The position numbers were made by a program, and so were the translations under genes. From CAVYGM01 sp963768025 (GTDB lineage: Bacteria; Bacteroidota; Bacteroidia; Cytophagales; Spirosomataceae), in the NCBI GenBank assembly GCA_963768025.1, contig CAVYGM010000011.1:372001-436000 (forward strand): 64,000 nucleotides of DNA, given 5' to 3'. Positions within the stretch are counted from its first letter, which is position 1. Each line of letters begins with the position of its first letter. The notes below the pieces were generated by a model, which had not been told where the DNA came from, did no database searches, and worked only from the letters and a program-made list of their open reading frames with translations. This document shows positions 7,449 through 17,568 of the stretch, piece by piece.

Positions 7449-10400
7449 ATGGAACATACTAATAAAAGGTACTGGAAAGGTCTGGAGGAGTTACGTAACG
7501 ACAAAGACTTTGTCCGGAACGCCAACAGTGAATTTGCCTCAACCCCTCCCGTTGAAAATCAATATGAAAATCTGGTTGACGGAACCGGTACCCACCGTCG
7601 GGATTTTCTCAAAGTATTAGGTTTTGGGATGGCAGCAGTATCCTTGGCTGCCTGCGAGACCCCAGTAAAGAAGGCAGTACCCTATCTGAATAAGCCAGAG
7701 GACGAATATCCGACCATTGCAAACTGGTACGCTTCTACCTACGCTGAGAATGGGGACTATGCCAGTATTCTGGTAAAAACTCGTGAGGGCAGACCTATCA
7801 AACTTGAACCCAATACATTATCCTCAATTTCCAGTGGTGCAAGTGCCCGCGTTCATGGATCTCTTTTGAGCTTATATGATATTGAGAAGTTAAAAGGCCC
7901 TGCCAAAGGAAACGATACAAAAGTTAGCTGGGAGCAGGTAGATAAAGAGATCATGTCTCAGCTTGCCCAAATCGCAGCAGCGGGTACTCCGATCCGATTG
8001 GTGTCGTCCACCATTATTAGCCCATCCACAAAAGCCGTAATCAGTGATTTTACGGCCAAGTATCCGGCAACGACGCATATTACCTACGATGCCAATTCGT
8101 GCTCAGCATTATTGAAAGCGAATGAGGCTTCCTTCGGCCAGGCAGTAGTTCCTGCCTATGATTTTAGTAAAGCCAAGACCATTGTGGGCATTGAGGCGGA
8201 TTTCCTTGGTACCTGGCTACTTCCAACGACATTTTCCGGACAGTACGCCCAAACCCGCAAGCTGAGTAGTGCTGCTGGTGGAAAGAAGGAAATGTCGCGG
8301 CATTATCAATTTGAAAGTATCCTTTCCCTTACCGGATCGAATGCTGACTATCGCTCAGCGATCAAACCTTCGCAAGTTGGATTGGTTGTAGCGGCTCTTT
8401 ATAATAAAGTTGCTTCAAAAATGGGAGGAAAGCCTGTATCGGCTCCCGCCTTACCAATTCCTGAACTCGACAGAGCCGCTGCTGATTTGATTGCTTCCAA
8501 AGGGCAGGCACTTGTAGTGACTGGTGTGAATGATCTGGCCGTTCAGACGCTGGTGAATTCTTTGAATAGCCTTCTAGGAAGTTATGGCACTACCATTGAC
8601 TTGGGTTCTCCACTGACTATCCGTCAGGGCGACGATGTGGCAATGAATGGGTTCATTGAGGAATTGAAAGGCAATAAGCTGGGCGCTGTTATGTTCCTGG
8701 ATGCTAATCCGGTATATGACCACCCGCGTGGTGCCGAAATCGCCGAAGCGCTTCCAAAAGTAGCTTTGAGTGTTTCGTTCGCAGACCGGGCAAACGAAAC
8801 AGCCTCATTAGTAAAGTACATTTGTCCTGCTTCTCATTACCTGGAATCTTGGGGTGATGCTGAGCCTCGTGTAGGGTACTATAGCCTTACTCAACCCGCC
8901 ATCAGTCTTATTTACAATACTCGTCAGGCTCAATCAAGCCTGTTGAAGTGGGCAGGGAAAAGCGCCGACTACCACGAATATATGAAAGCGTATTGGCGAA
9001 CCACTATGTTCCCCAAGGCGACAGGAGGAAACTTTGATCAGTTCTGGATCAAAGCGCTTCACGATGGTGTATTTGAGCCTGGTGTAGGTACGGCGTCCGC
9101 TACCGGTTCTTTTGCCGGAGATGCCGATGCTGCTTCTGCTTCGATCGCCAAAAGGTATAAGGCAAACGGTACTGGGCTGGAAGTTGTTCTGTTCGAGACG
9201 GTTGGTATAGGGAATGGGCATTTGGCCAATAATCCCTGGCTTCAGGAACTTCCTGACCCTATTACTAAAGCTTGCTGGGATAACCACGCTAGCCTTTCCA
9301 GGGCCACTGCTACCGAATTGGGAGTGGAGCAGGGAGATGTAGTAAAAATTGATATCAAAGGAAAAGCACTGGAACTTCCAGTAATTGTACAGCCTGGTCA
9401 GGCTCCCGGAACCGTGGCGGTAGCCATCGGGTATGGAAGAGAAAAAGCCGGGAAATCAGGTAATGGTGTAGGTAAAAATGCCTATGCCTGGGCTTCTATG
9501 GTTGAGGGATTTGTCTCCTTTATGCCAGGTGAAGCAACTGTTTCAAAAACCGGTGATTTTAGAGAAATTGCTCAAACTCAGACCCATGATACGGTGATGG
9601 GGCGCGAGTCGGTTCTTCAGGAAACTATTTTGGCCGCTTATAAGAAGGACTCAATGGCCGGACGATTTGTTCCCAAAATTGAAACTTCCGAAGGTCCCGT
9701 TGAGGCTACCGATATTACCCTATGGAATGGCCATAATTATAAGAACCATTCCTGGGGGATGATCATTGATCTGAACTCCTGTACCGGATGCGGTGCTTGT
9801 GTGGTTGGGTGTCAGTCTGAGAATAATGTGGCGGTGGTAGGTCGGCAGGAAGTGATCAACCGTCGTGAAATGCACTGGATTCGGATTGATCGCTATTACA
9901 GCAGCGAATCGGCCGATAGCTTAGCTGGCTTGGAAAAAGCCGCTGACAATCCGGACGTAACGTTCCAGCCTTTGATGTGCCAGCATTGTAACAACGCTCC
10001 TTGCGAGACGGTTTGTCCGGTTCTGGCCACCACGCACAGCTCCGAAGGATTGAATCAAATGACTTACAACCGGTGCGTTGGAACCCGGTATTGTGCCAAC
10101 AACTGTCCTTACAAGGTACGCCGATTCAACTGGTTCAAGTACTTCGATAACGATAACTTTGATTACAATTTCAACAATGATCTTGGTAAGATGGTTATCA
10201 ACCCCGAAGTTACAGTTCGTTCGCGCGGGGTAATTGAGAAGTGCTCCATGTGCGTACAGCGTATTCAGGAAGGCAAGCTTACCGCCCGGAAAGAGAGAAG
10301 ACGGCCGGTGGATGGTGAGATTATCACAGCCTGCGCGCAGACTTGTCCTACCAATGCAATCACCTTTGGTGATATGAATGATCCTGAAAGTAAAATCAGC

Positions 10401-10535
10401 AAAATTCTGGAAGTAGAGCGCGAGGGACGTGCCTTCCACATGTTGGAAGAAATCAACGTTCGTCCACAGGTTTCTTATCTGACCAAGATCCGCAACAAAG
10501 AATCCATGGCAGCTGCTGATAAAGTGGGGGCTTAA
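7449..10535 (+). CDS. actB: Alternative complex III subunit ActB, molybdopterin-oxidoreductase-like/iron-sulfur fusion
   Basis: Large periplasmic subunit. The N-terminal two thirds resemble molybdopterin oxidoreductases, a domain known to lack the cofactor in ActB. The C-terminal third carries ferredoxin-type clusters in CTGCGACVVGC, CQHCNNAPCETVCP, CVGTRYCANNCP and CSMC...CAQTCP. A Tat-like signal (HRRDFLKVLGFG) is followed by a lipobox-like LAAC, so export with membrane anchoring is likely. ATG 7449 (MEHTNKRYW) is preferred to an in-frame TTG four codons upstream. From 7449 it has 1028 residues. It should receive quinol electrons at the ActC interface and pass them to ActA. Confidence 0.94.
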   Translation: MEHTNKRYWKGLEELRNDKDFVRNANSEFASTPPVENQYENLVDGTGTHRRDFLKVLGFGMAAVSLAACETPVKKAVPYLNKPEDEYPTIANWYASTYAENGDYASILVKTREGRPIKLEPNTLSSISSGASARVHGSLLSLYDIEKLKGPAKGNDTKVSWEQVDKEIMSQLAQIAAAGTPIRLVSSTIISPSTKAVISDFTAKYPATTHITYDANSCSALLKANEASFGQAVVPAYDFSKAKTIVGIEADFLGTWLLPTTFSGQYAQTRKLSSAAGGKKEMSRHYQFESILSLTGSNADYRSAIKPSQVGLVVAALYNKVASKMGGKPVSAPALPIPELDRAAADLIASKGQALVVTGVNDLAVQTLVNSLNSLLGSYGTTIDLGSPLTIRQGDDVAMNGFIEELKGNKLGAVMFLDANPVYDHPRGAEIAEALPKVALSVSFADRANETASLVKYICPASHYLESWGDAEPRVGYYSLTQPAISLIYNTRQAQSSLLKWAGKSADYHEYMKAYWRTTMFPKATGGNFDQFWIKALHDGVFEPGVGTASATGSFAGDADAASASIAKRYKANGTGLEVVLFETVGIGNGHLANNPWLQELPDPITKACWDNHASLSRATATELGVEQGDVVKIDIKGKALELPVIVQPGQAPGTVAVAIGYGREKAGKSGNGVGKNAYAWASMVEGFVSFMPGEATVSKTGDFREIAQTQTHDTVMGRESVLQETILAAYKKDSMAGRFVPKIETSEGPVEATDITLWNGHNYKNHSWGMIIDLNSCTGCGACVVGCQSENNVAVVGRQEVINRREMHWIRIDRYYSSESADSLAGLEKAADNPDVTFQPLMCQHCNNAPCETVCPVLATTHSSEGLNQMTYNRCVGTRYCANNCPYKVRRFNWFKYFDNDNFDYNFNNDLGKMVINPEVTVRSRGVIEKCSMCVQRIQEGKLTARKERRRPVDGEIITACAQTCPTNAITFGDMNDPESKISKILEVEREGRAFHMLEEINVRPQVSYLTKIRNKESMAAADKVGA

Positions 10536-10593
10536 TGGGTTGAGTTAAACTAATTAAAGGAACTATAATTCTTCAATATAAAATTACAGTCGT

Positions 10594-12021
10594 ATGCATG
10601 TTACTTCACCCGTGAGACCGCCGCTCATTACTGGCGGAAAGACGTACGCCGATGTAACGGAGGATATATGCCGTCAGGTAGAAGGCAAACCCACCAAAGA
10701 ATGGCTCATCGCATTTGGGATTTCAGTACTCGTTCTCGCTTACGGTACAGCTTGTCTGTTCTGGACCTGGTGGGAAGGACTTGGTGTATGGGGCTTAAAT
10801 AAAACTGTTGGATGGGCCTGGGACATCACCAACTTCGTGTGGTGGGTTGGGATTGGCCATGCCGGAACGCTTATCTCGGCGATTCTTCTGCTTTTCCGTC
10901 AAAAATGGAGAACATCCATTAACCGGGCAGCAGAGGCTATGACCATCTTTGCCGTACTTTGTGCAGCATCCTTTATCCTTATGCACATGGGGCGGCCCTG
11001 GCTAGCCTATTGGGCTTTGCCACTGCCAAATGCCTTTGGCTCTCTATGGGTAAACTTCAACTCACCCCTGGTATGGGACGTTTTTGCAATTAGTACCTAT
11101 TTCTCGGTTTCGCTGGTTTTCTGGTACATAGGTCTTATTCCTGACCTGGCTACGATTCGGGACCGTGCTCAGAACAAAGTCTCCCGCTTTATATACGGGT
11201 CGCTGGCTATGGGCTGGAATGGATCGGCCAAAACGTGGGCTCGCTATGAGTACATCAGCTTGATCCTTGCGGGCTTATCTACCCCTCTAGTACTTTCGGT
11301 ACACACCATTGTAAGTATGGACTTTGCTACCTCGGTAATTCCGGGTTGGCATACCACTATCTTTCCTCCCTATTTCGTGGCAGGTGCTATTTTCTCGGGA
11401 TTTGCCATGGTTCAAAACCTGATGCTGATTACCAGGGTAGTGTACCGTCTGGAAGATTACATTACGTTGGAGCACATTGAATCCATGAATAAGGTGATCA
11501 CGCTTACGGGTTCCATTGTAGGAGTGGCGTATCTTACCGAGTTTTTCATCGCGTGGTATTCGGGAGTAGAATACGAAAGTTATGCGTTCATCAACCGGGC
11601 AACCGGGCCTTACTGGTGGGCGTACTGGACCATGATGACCTGTAACGTAATTTCCCCCCAGCTGTTCTGGTCACGCAGCATTCGCCGCAGCATTACCTGG
11701 ACGTTCTTTATCTCCATTATCGTTAACATAGGTATGTGGTTTGAACGGTTTGTAATCATAGTAACCTCCCTGCACCGCGACTACCTTCCATCAAGCTGGG
11801 CAATGTTTTCACCCACTCGCTTTGACATCGGGGATTACATATTTTCCTTTGGTTTCTTCTTTACTTTATTCCTGCTCTTCTCGAAATTCTTGCCCGTCAT
11901 CAACATGGCAGAAGTAAAGGCAGTAATCCGCTCCTCATCTGAGCGACTACCCGCCAAGGTAGCTGGTGTAGCCAAAGGCGAAAGAGTAGCTAATCCAACA
12001 TTTAATAAAGACGCTCAATAA
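10594..12021 (+). CDS. actC: Alternative complex III subunit ActC, NrfD-like membrane protein
   Basis: Integral membrane subunit of the NrfD/PsrC family, 475 residues with about ten hydrophobic helices. In known complexes it holds the quinol-binding site and a proposed proton path. Family features seen here are PPLITGGKTYADVTED at the N terminus and the WVGIGHAGTLISA segment near residue 90. It lies 58 nt after actB and 20 nt before actD in the same operon. Confidence 0.94.
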   Translation: MHVTSPVRPPLITGGKTYADVTEDICRQVEGKPTKEWLIAFGISVLVLAYGTACLFWTWWEGLGVWGLNKTVGWAWDITNFVWWVGIGHAGTLISAILLLFRQKWRTSINRAAEAMTIFAVLCAASFILMHMGRPWLAYWALPLPNAFGSLWVNFNSPLVWDVFAISTYFSVSLVFWYIGLIPDLATIRDRAQNKVSRFIYGSLAMGWNGSAKTWARYEYISLILAGLSTPLVLSVHTIVSMDFATSVIPGWHTTIFPPYFVAGAIFSGFAMVQNLMLITRVVYRLEDYITLEHIESMNKVITLTGSIVGVAYLTEFFIAWYSGVEYESYAFINRATGPYWWAYWTMMTCNVISPQLFWSRSIRRSITWTFFISIIVNIGMWFERFVIIVTSLHRDYLPSSWAMFSPTRFDIGDYIFSFGFFFTLFLLFSKFLPVINMAEVKAVIRSSSERLPAKVAGVAKGERVANPTFNKDAQ

Positions 12022-12041
12022 TCAGTAATTGATCCCGATTT

Positions 12042-12572
12042 ATGGCAGATTTAAACGGAAAATATTTAGTTGGAGTATACGACGACGATGAAGTGATTCT
12101 TCATGCTGTCCCGAAACTTCGCAAAGCTGGTGTGAAGATTTCAGAAGTATACTCTCCCTTTGCAATCCACGGCATGGATGAAGCGCTGGGGCACCCCCGT
12201 ACCCGAATCGGCATAGCTGCCTTTATGTTTGGGGTAACCGGCTGCGTTTGCGCGTTGGTCTTGACTATCTGGACCATGGGTATAGACTGGCCAATGATTG
12301 TAGGTGGTAAGGATCCCATTTCAATCCCTAACTACATCCCGGTAACTTTTGAATTAACTGTACTTTTCACCGCCTTTGGCATGGTGGGAACTTTCCTAAT
12401 CACAAATGGCCTCGGGCCTAGTTTGGTTAACCCTACTATGTTTGATCCCCGTTCAACCGATAACAAGTTTGTAATGGCGATTGATTTGGGAATGAACAAA
12501 TTGTCAGAGGGAGAAATTACGCAGGTATTGAGAGATTCCGGGGCCGAAGAAGTGAACATCAAACAATTCTAA
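12042..12572 (+). CDS. actD: Alternative complex III subunit ActD (DUF3341)
   Basis: A DUF3341 protein of 176 residues. A cytosolic N-terminal domain begins LVGVYDDDEVILHAV. Two transmembrane helices (around residues 60-85 and 105-130) follow, with a short C-terminal tail ending in the predicted cytosolic region. ActD is a peripheral membrane subunit without cofactors. The position between actC and actE is the standard order. Confidence 0.92.
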   Translation: MADLNGKYLVGVYDDDEVILHAVPKLRKAGVKISEVYSPFAIHGMDEALGHPRTRIGIAAFMFGVTGCVCALVLTIWTMGIDWPMIVGGKDPISIPNYIPVTFELTVLFTAFGMVGTFLITNGLGPSLVNPTMFDPRSTDNKFVMAIDLGMNKLSEGEITQVLRDSGAEEVNIKQF

Positions 12573-12581
12573 TTTAGTCGG

Positions 12582-13187
12582 ATGATGAATTTTCGAAATA
12601 GTATTGCAATTACTCTCGTAGTATTTGCCACTTTACTAACAAGTTGTACGCGTGACCCTAAAAATCCAGGTCTGGAATTTGCACCAAACATGTATTGGTC
12701 CGTTGGATATGAGCCCTTTCGTCAAATTGACGCGCATCCAATTAATCCGATGGGATTGAATATGCGTAAGCCCGTTGACGGAACAGTTTCCCGTCGCAAC
12801 TATGACACTAAGTTTGGAGACGGTGACTCTTCCAAAGTGGATATTATGGTCTACAATATTCCAAATGATAGCATTGGTATTGCCGAACGCACCCTTATCA
12901 ACCCAGTTCCTCTGGATGAGAAAGCCTTGGCAGAGGGAAAGATTCTCTATGAGAGGTACTGCCAACATTGCCATGGTGAAGGAGGCGCGGGCGACGGAAC
13001 AGTAGGAAAGGTATACAAAGGTGTACCTAATTATAAAGCTGATGCCTATAAGGATATGAATGATGGTCATATTTTTCATGTGATCACCCATGGAAAAGGT
13101 CGGATGTGGCCTCATCGGTCACAAGTGGATCCGGAAGAGCGGTGGAAGATAGTGCACTACGTTCGTCAGCTTCAGAAAGATTCTTAA
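12582..13187 (+). CDS. actE: Alternative complex III subunit ActE, monoheme cytochrome c lipoprotein
   Basis: A monoheme cytochrome c of 201 residues. The signal peptide ends in lipobox LLTSC with Cys 22 as the probable lipidated residue, anchoring it to the periplasmic face. The heme motif CQHCH is at residues 127-131, and GKGRMWP holds a likely axial Met. In known complexes this subunit sits where electrons leave toward cytochrome c or the oxidase. The spacing to actD is 9 nt, so translation may be coupled. Confidence 0.93.
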   Translation: MMNFRNSIAITLVVFATLLTSCTRDPKNPGLEFAPNMYWSVGYEPFRQIDAHPINPMGLNMRKPVDGTVSRRNYDTKFGDGDSSKVDIMVYNIPNDSIGIAERTLINPVPLDEKALAEGKILYERYCQHCHGEGGAGDGTVGKVYKGVPNYKADAYKDMNDGHIFHVITHGKGRMWPHRSQVDPEERWKIVHYVRQLQKDS

Positions 13188-13217
13188 TTAATCGAAAACA
13201 GAGTAACAAATACTATA

Positions 13218-14516
13218 ATGGCATCAGTACATTCGATACCTTCCATAGAAGAACGCTTTGAATTTACTTCTGGCGCAAAACAAAAACTGCTGATAGGCGG
13301 AGCCATAGGTTTGGCCTTGGTGCTTGTCGGGGCTTTCCTGTTGGCAAATGGCTCCGGTCATGAGGCAGCCGCTGCCCACGGAGCCGAGCACGCTGAAGGT
13401 GGCGAACACGCTGTTAAGTGGACGACACGTATCTGGGCCAATATCTGGGTAAATGCCGTTTATTTCACGGGGATTTCGGTGATAGGCATGTTTTTCATGT
13501 CTTACAACTATTTGGCAGAATCGGGCTGGTCGGCAGTATTCAAGCGGATCCCCGAAGCCATGCCCGCATTCCTCCCAATCACGGGAATCATCATGCTAGC
13601 TACCTTTTTCATTGCCGGACATGATATTTTTCATTGGACTCACGAAGAATTGTATGATCCAGGTAACAAGCTGTTTGACCCGATTATCAATGGAAAAAAA
13701 GGCTTCTTGAATACGCCCTTTTTCTTAATCAGGTTGGTGATTTATTTTGTGTCCTGGTTTTTTCTATGGAAAGTACTAAGAAATGCTTCTTTACGGGAAG
13801 ATGAAATAGGAGGAACGGAATTCTATTACAAATCAATTCGGTACGGTACGGCTTTCCTGGTTGTGTTTGCCGTTACATCGTCAACTTCTGCCTGGGATTT
13901 TGTAATGTCCATTGACACCCACTGGTTTAGTACTATGTTTGGGTGGTATACGTTAGCTAGCTGGCATGTAAGCGGCCTGGCCGTTATCACGCTGACCGTA
14001 GTGACTCTTCGCGAAATGGGCTATCTGAGAGCCGTAAATAGTAGTCATTTACGTGATTTGGGAAAGTTCGTGTTCGCGTTCAGCATATTCTGGACTTACG
14101 TATGGTTTGCTCAATTTCTGCTGATTTATTACGCCAACTTCCCCGAGGAAACCATCTATTTTAAAGAGCGTTTTAGCGGGTTTGGTGGAATTTACAGAGC
14201 CCCCTTTTTCATCACTCTTTTTCTAAACTTTTTCTTTCCCTTCCTAGTTCTTATGACTAGAGACTCGAAAGCAACACACTCGATCCTCAAAGTGGCCTGC
14301 TGGTCAGTAATCGTTGGGCACTATTTTGATTTTTATACCAACATTATGCCTGGTACTGTGGGTGCTGCGGGAGGATTTGGTCCGGTGGAATTTGGTTTCA
14401 TTCTGTTGTTTGCCTGTGGGTTTATTTGGACGATTTCAACTCAACTTACCAAGGCAAATTTGATTCCGAAAAACCATCCAATGCTTGAAGAATCTCTGCA
14501 TCACGATATAGCCTAA
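13218..14516 (+). CDS. actF: Alternative complex III subunit ActF, integral membrane protein
   Basis: A 432-residue membrane protein with about ten helices, distantly related to ActC/NrfD. It lacks cofactor motifs and contributes to the membrane core. A His/Ala/Glu-rich loop (HEAAAAHGAEHAEGGEHA) follows the first helix. It completes actABCDEF and is followed 22 nt later by coxB, so complex III and the oxidase are probably expressed together. Confidence 0.92.
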   Translation: MASVHSIPSIEERFEFTSGAKQKLLIGGAIGLALVLVGAFLLANGSGHEAAAAHGAEHAEGGEHAVKWTTRIWANIWVNAVYFTGISVIGMFFMSYNYLAESGWSAVFKRIPEAMPAFLPITGIIMLATFFIAGHDIFHWTHEELYDPGNKLFDPIINGKKGFLNTPFFLIRLVIYFVSWFFLWKVLRNASLREDEIGGTEFYYKSIRYGTAFLVVFAVTSSTSAWDFVMSIDTHWFSTMFGWYTLASWHVSGLAVITLTVVTLREMGYLRAVNSSHLRDLGKFVFAFSIFWTYVWFAQFLLIYYANFPEETIYFKERFSGFGGIYRAPFFITLFLNFFFPFLVLMTRDSKATHSILKVACWSVIVGHYFDFYTNIMPGTVGAAGGFGPVEFGFILLFACGFIWTISTQLTKANLIPKNHPMLEESLHHDIA

Positions 14517-14538
14517 TACCAACAACAAAATAAGTACT

Positions 14539-15654
14539 ATGTCCTATATAATCGGATTTCTAATAATCATTTTTCTGGCTCTTACCATTTTGGTGATTTC
14601 CAGGATGCAAAAGGTTTTGAAGGGTGTAAATGCTGACAGCAGTGATTCCTCAAAGCCTGAGGGGAATCGCTGGAACGCAGCCCTGTTTCTCATTTTTTTG
14701 ATATTAAGTTTCGTTGGCTTCATCTGGTCGTTTTTAAGCGCAGAAGGATCCTTTTTGCCTACGGCATCATCCATTCATGGTCGAAGAACAGATGACCTGT
14801 TCTGGTTTTCGATGGGCATTTTGACAATTGCTTTCTTCATCGTAAACTTCCTTATCTTCTATTTCTCCTGGAAGTATCAGTACAAGGCAGGCAGAAAGGC
14901 AACATTTTATCCCGAAAATCACAGACTAGAATTAATCTGGACGGTAGTACCGGCCGTGATTATGGCTCTTCTGGTATTCACCGGTTGGAGAGCCTGGTCG
15001 GATATTACATCTGATGCTCCCGAGGATTCCGAAGTTTTTGAGATTATGGGTAAGCAGTTTGGCTGGTATGTTCGTTATGCTGGTGTAGATAACAACAAAC
15101 TCGGTAACTACAATTACAAACTGATCGATGCTCAGAATGAAATGGGCCTGGATCTTACGGATGAAAATGCCTTTGATGATTTCATCAGTACGTCGGAGTT
15201 ACACGTTCCTGTAAACAAGCCGGTGCTTTTAAAAATTCGCGCCCGTGATGTATTGCACAGTGTTTTTATTCCGCACATGCGGGTGAAAATGGATGCTGTA
15301 CCAGGAATGCCTACTAAGTTCTGGTTTGTACCCGATAAGACTACTGCGCAAATGCGGGCAGACCTTTCCAACCCTAAATTCGACTACGAGATAGCGTGTA
15401 CGGAGGTCTGCGGACGTGGTCACTTTGCCATGCGTATGCGTCTAATTGTAGAAGATGAGGCATCGTATCGCAAATGGAGCGCCGAGCAGAAAACATTTTT
15501 GGAAACGTATCCTGATTATTTGGCCAAAGTTCCAGCTAATCTAAAGCAAAAGGCAATGAAATACATTCCTGCGCCCGCTACCACTACCGAAACGGATAGT
15601 ACCACGGTTGAGGTTGGTAGCAACGGAGTAGGCACATCGGCCTCAATACGGTAG
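14539..15654 (+). CDS. coxB: Cytochrome c oxidase subunit II
   Basis: Subunit II of an aa3/caa3-type oxidase. It has 371 residues with three hydrophobic helices before the cupredoxin domain, one more than the usual two. The binuclear CuA motif is complete around residues 286-300 (CTEVCGRGHFAMRM: two Cys, Glu, His, Met). There is no fused cytochrome c domain, so it should take electrons from ActE/ActA or a separate cytochrome. A Thr-rich C-terminal tail is probably disordered. Confidence 0.95.
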   Translation: MSYIIGFLIIIFLALTILVISRMQKVLKGVNADSSDSSKPEGNRWNAALFLIFLILSFVGFIWSFLSAEGSFLPTASSIHGRRTDDLFWFSMGILTIAFFIVNFLIFYFSWKYQYKAGRKATFYPENHRLELIWTVVPAVIMALLVFTGWRAWSDITSDAPEDSEVFEIMGKQFGWYVRYAGVDNNKLGNYNYKLIDAQNEMGLDLTDENAFDDFISTSELHVPVNKPVLLKIRARDVLHSVFIPHMRVKMDAVPGMPTKFWFVPDKTTAQMRADLSNPKFDYEIACTEVCGRGHFAMRMRLIVEDEASYRKWSAEQKTFLETYPDYLAKVPANLKQKAMKYIPAPATTTETDSTTVEVGSNGVGTSASIR

Positions 15655-15687
15655 TAAAACCCTATTATAATTAAAATTTTTGCAGAT

Positions 15688-17568
15688 ATGTCATCAGTAG
15701 AAACAGGAATGGATGTGGCGGTGCACGAAGAGGAACATGCGCACCATGATCCGCAAAACTTCTGGCGAAAGTATGTTTTCTCAGAAGACCATAAAGTAAT
15801 TGCTAAACAGTATTTGATCTCGGGGATATTTTGGGCAGTATTGGGAATAGCCATGTCCGCCATATTCCGTATTCAATTGGGCTTTCCAAACGCAGATCTT
15901 TCCTGGCTCAGACCCGTATTGGGCCAATGGATTGATACAGCGGGTAAGCTTGATCCAAGTTTTTACCTGGCTTTGGTTACGATGCATGGTACCATCATGG
16001 TATTCTTTGTGTTGACTGCCGGTTTGAGCGGTACCTTTAGTAACTTTTTGATTCCCTTGCAGATAGGAGCGCGTGATATGGCCTCAGGCTTTCTCAACAT
16101 GCTTTCCTACTGGTTCTTCTTCACAGCCAGCGTTATCATGTTTGCTTCTTTATTCTTGCAAACCGGACCCGCTGCGGGAGGATGGGTTATCTACCCACCA
16201 TTAAGTGCGCTTCCTCAGGCTCACCCTGGATCGGGTATGGGTATGACCTTGTGGTTGGTGAGTATGGCTTTGTTCATCGTTTCTCAGCTGCTTGGTGGTA
16301 TTAACTACATTACCACGGTTATCAACCTGCGTACCAGAGGGATGACTTTCAGCCGGTTGCCGCTGACCATTTGGTCGTTTCTGATCACAGCGGTTCTGGG
16401 TCTGATCTCCTTTCCGGTTCTTCTATCTGCGGCGCTCCTATTGATTTTTGATCGCCACTTTGGTACCAGCTTTTATCTTTCTGAAATTTATATCGGTGGA
16501 GAAGCCCTGCCAAACATTGGCGGTAGCCCTATCCTTTTCCAGCATTTGTTCTGGTTCCTGGGTCACCCTGAGGTATACATTGTGATTTTGCCAGCGCTTG
16601 GTATTACGTCCGAAATCATAGCGACTAATTCCCGGAAGCCTATCTTTGGGTACCGCGCCATGATCGCCTCTTTGTTAGGAATTGCCTTCTTATCGTTCAT
16701 TGTATGGGCTCACCATATGTTTGTGACGGGTATGAACCCCTTCCTGGGCTCGGTATTCATGTTCCTGACGCTTATCATTGCGGTTCCTTCGGCTGTAAAA
16801 GCATTTAACTATATCACGACACTCTGGAGAGGTAATATTAGGTTTACCCCGGCCATGCTGTTCTCTATTGGATTAGTTTCATTCTTTGTTACAGGCGGTT
16901 TGACGGGTATTATTTTGGGAAATAGCGCCCTGGATATTCAGTTGCACGATACCTACTTTGTGGTAGCTCACTTCCACATTGTAATGGGAGCTGCTTCTGC
17001 ATTCGGACTTCTGGCGGGGGTATACCATTGGTTCCCCAAAATGTTTGGTCGAATGATGAACAATACCTTAGGCCAAATTCACTTTTGGTTAACCTTTGTG
17101 GGGATTTACCTGATATTCTTCCCGATGCACTACATCGGTATCGCAGGCTTCCCACGACGCTACTATCAGTTTACGAATTACGATTTTACCCAATCGTTTA
17201 CTGATCTGAACATGTTCATCTCGATTGCCGCAATCATAACCTTCTTAGCGCAATTTATTTTCTTATGGAATTTCTTCTCAAGCATTTTTGCTGGTAAGAG
17301 AGCTCCTCTGAATCCTTGGCGCTCTAATACTTTGGAGTGGACTACCCCCGTTAATCCAGGGCATGGCAACTGGGTAGGGGAAATTCCTGCGGTGTATCGT
17401 TGGTCCTACGACTACAGCAAACCAGGTTCAGCTGAGGATTTTATCCCTCAAAATGTTCCATACTCACAAACCCTTGAATCAAATTTGCCTCACGAAAATG
17501 AGCAAATTAAGATGGAGAGTGAGATAGAGGCGCAAAACTTTAATGACCAGTTCCAGAATCCTCACTAA
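15688..17568 (+). CDS. coxA: Cytochrome c oxidase subunit I
   Basis: Catalytic subunit that reduces O2 at the heme a3-CuB centre and pumps protons. It has 626 residues and about 12 helices. Visible ligands and signatures are HGTIMVFFVLTAG, LGHPEVYIVILPA (CuB His and the cross-linked Tyr), AHHMFVTGMNP, and HDTYFVVAHFHIVMG (heme a3 and heme a ligands). The HPEVY motif indicates an A-family, Tyr-containing K channel. Its last 26 nt overlap the start of ctaA, showing tight coupling. Confidence 0.97.
   Translation: MSSVETGMDVAVHEEEHAHHDPQNFWRKYVFSEDHKVIAKQYLISGIFWAVLGIAMSAIFRIQLGFPNADLSWLRPVLGQWIDTAGKLDPSFYLALVTMHGTIMVFFVLTAGLSGTFSNFLIPLQIGARDMASGFLNMLSYWFFFTASVIMFASLFLQTGPAAGGWVIYPPLSALPQAHPGSGMGMTLWLVSMALFIVSQLLGGINYITTVINLRTRGMTFSRLPLTIWSFLITAVLGLISFPVLLSAALLLIFDRHFGTSFYLSEIYIGGEALPNIGGSPILFQHLFWFLGHPEVYIVILPALGITSEIIATNSRKPIFGYRAMIASLLGIAFLSFIVWAHHMFVTGMNPFLGSVFMFLTLIIAVPSAVKAFNYITTLWRGNIRFTPAMLFSIGLVSFFVTGGLTGIILGNSALDIQLHDTYFVVAHFHIVMGAASAFGLLAGVYHWFPKMFGRMMNNTLGQIHFWLTFVGIYLIFFPMHYIGIAGFPRRYYQFTNYDFTQSFTDLNMFISIAAIITFLAQFIFLWNFFSSIFAGKRAPLNPWRSNTLEWTTPVNPGHGNWVGEIPAVYRWSYDYSKPGSAEDFIPQNVPYSQTLESNLPHENEQIKMESEIEAQNFNDQFQNPH

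Noticed and set aside
9921..10439. A long minus-strand open frame inside actB, and similar long antisense frames in rpoB and rpoC
   Set aside because: They are in antiphase to clearly conserved genes, show no protein family features and arise from codon bias of the real genes.
7449..10535. ActB could be read as a formate dehydrogenase or other molybdoenzyme
   Set aside because: The actABCDEF gene order, the fused iron-sulfur domain and the lack of molybdenum cofactor biosynthesis genes nearby point to alternative complex III.
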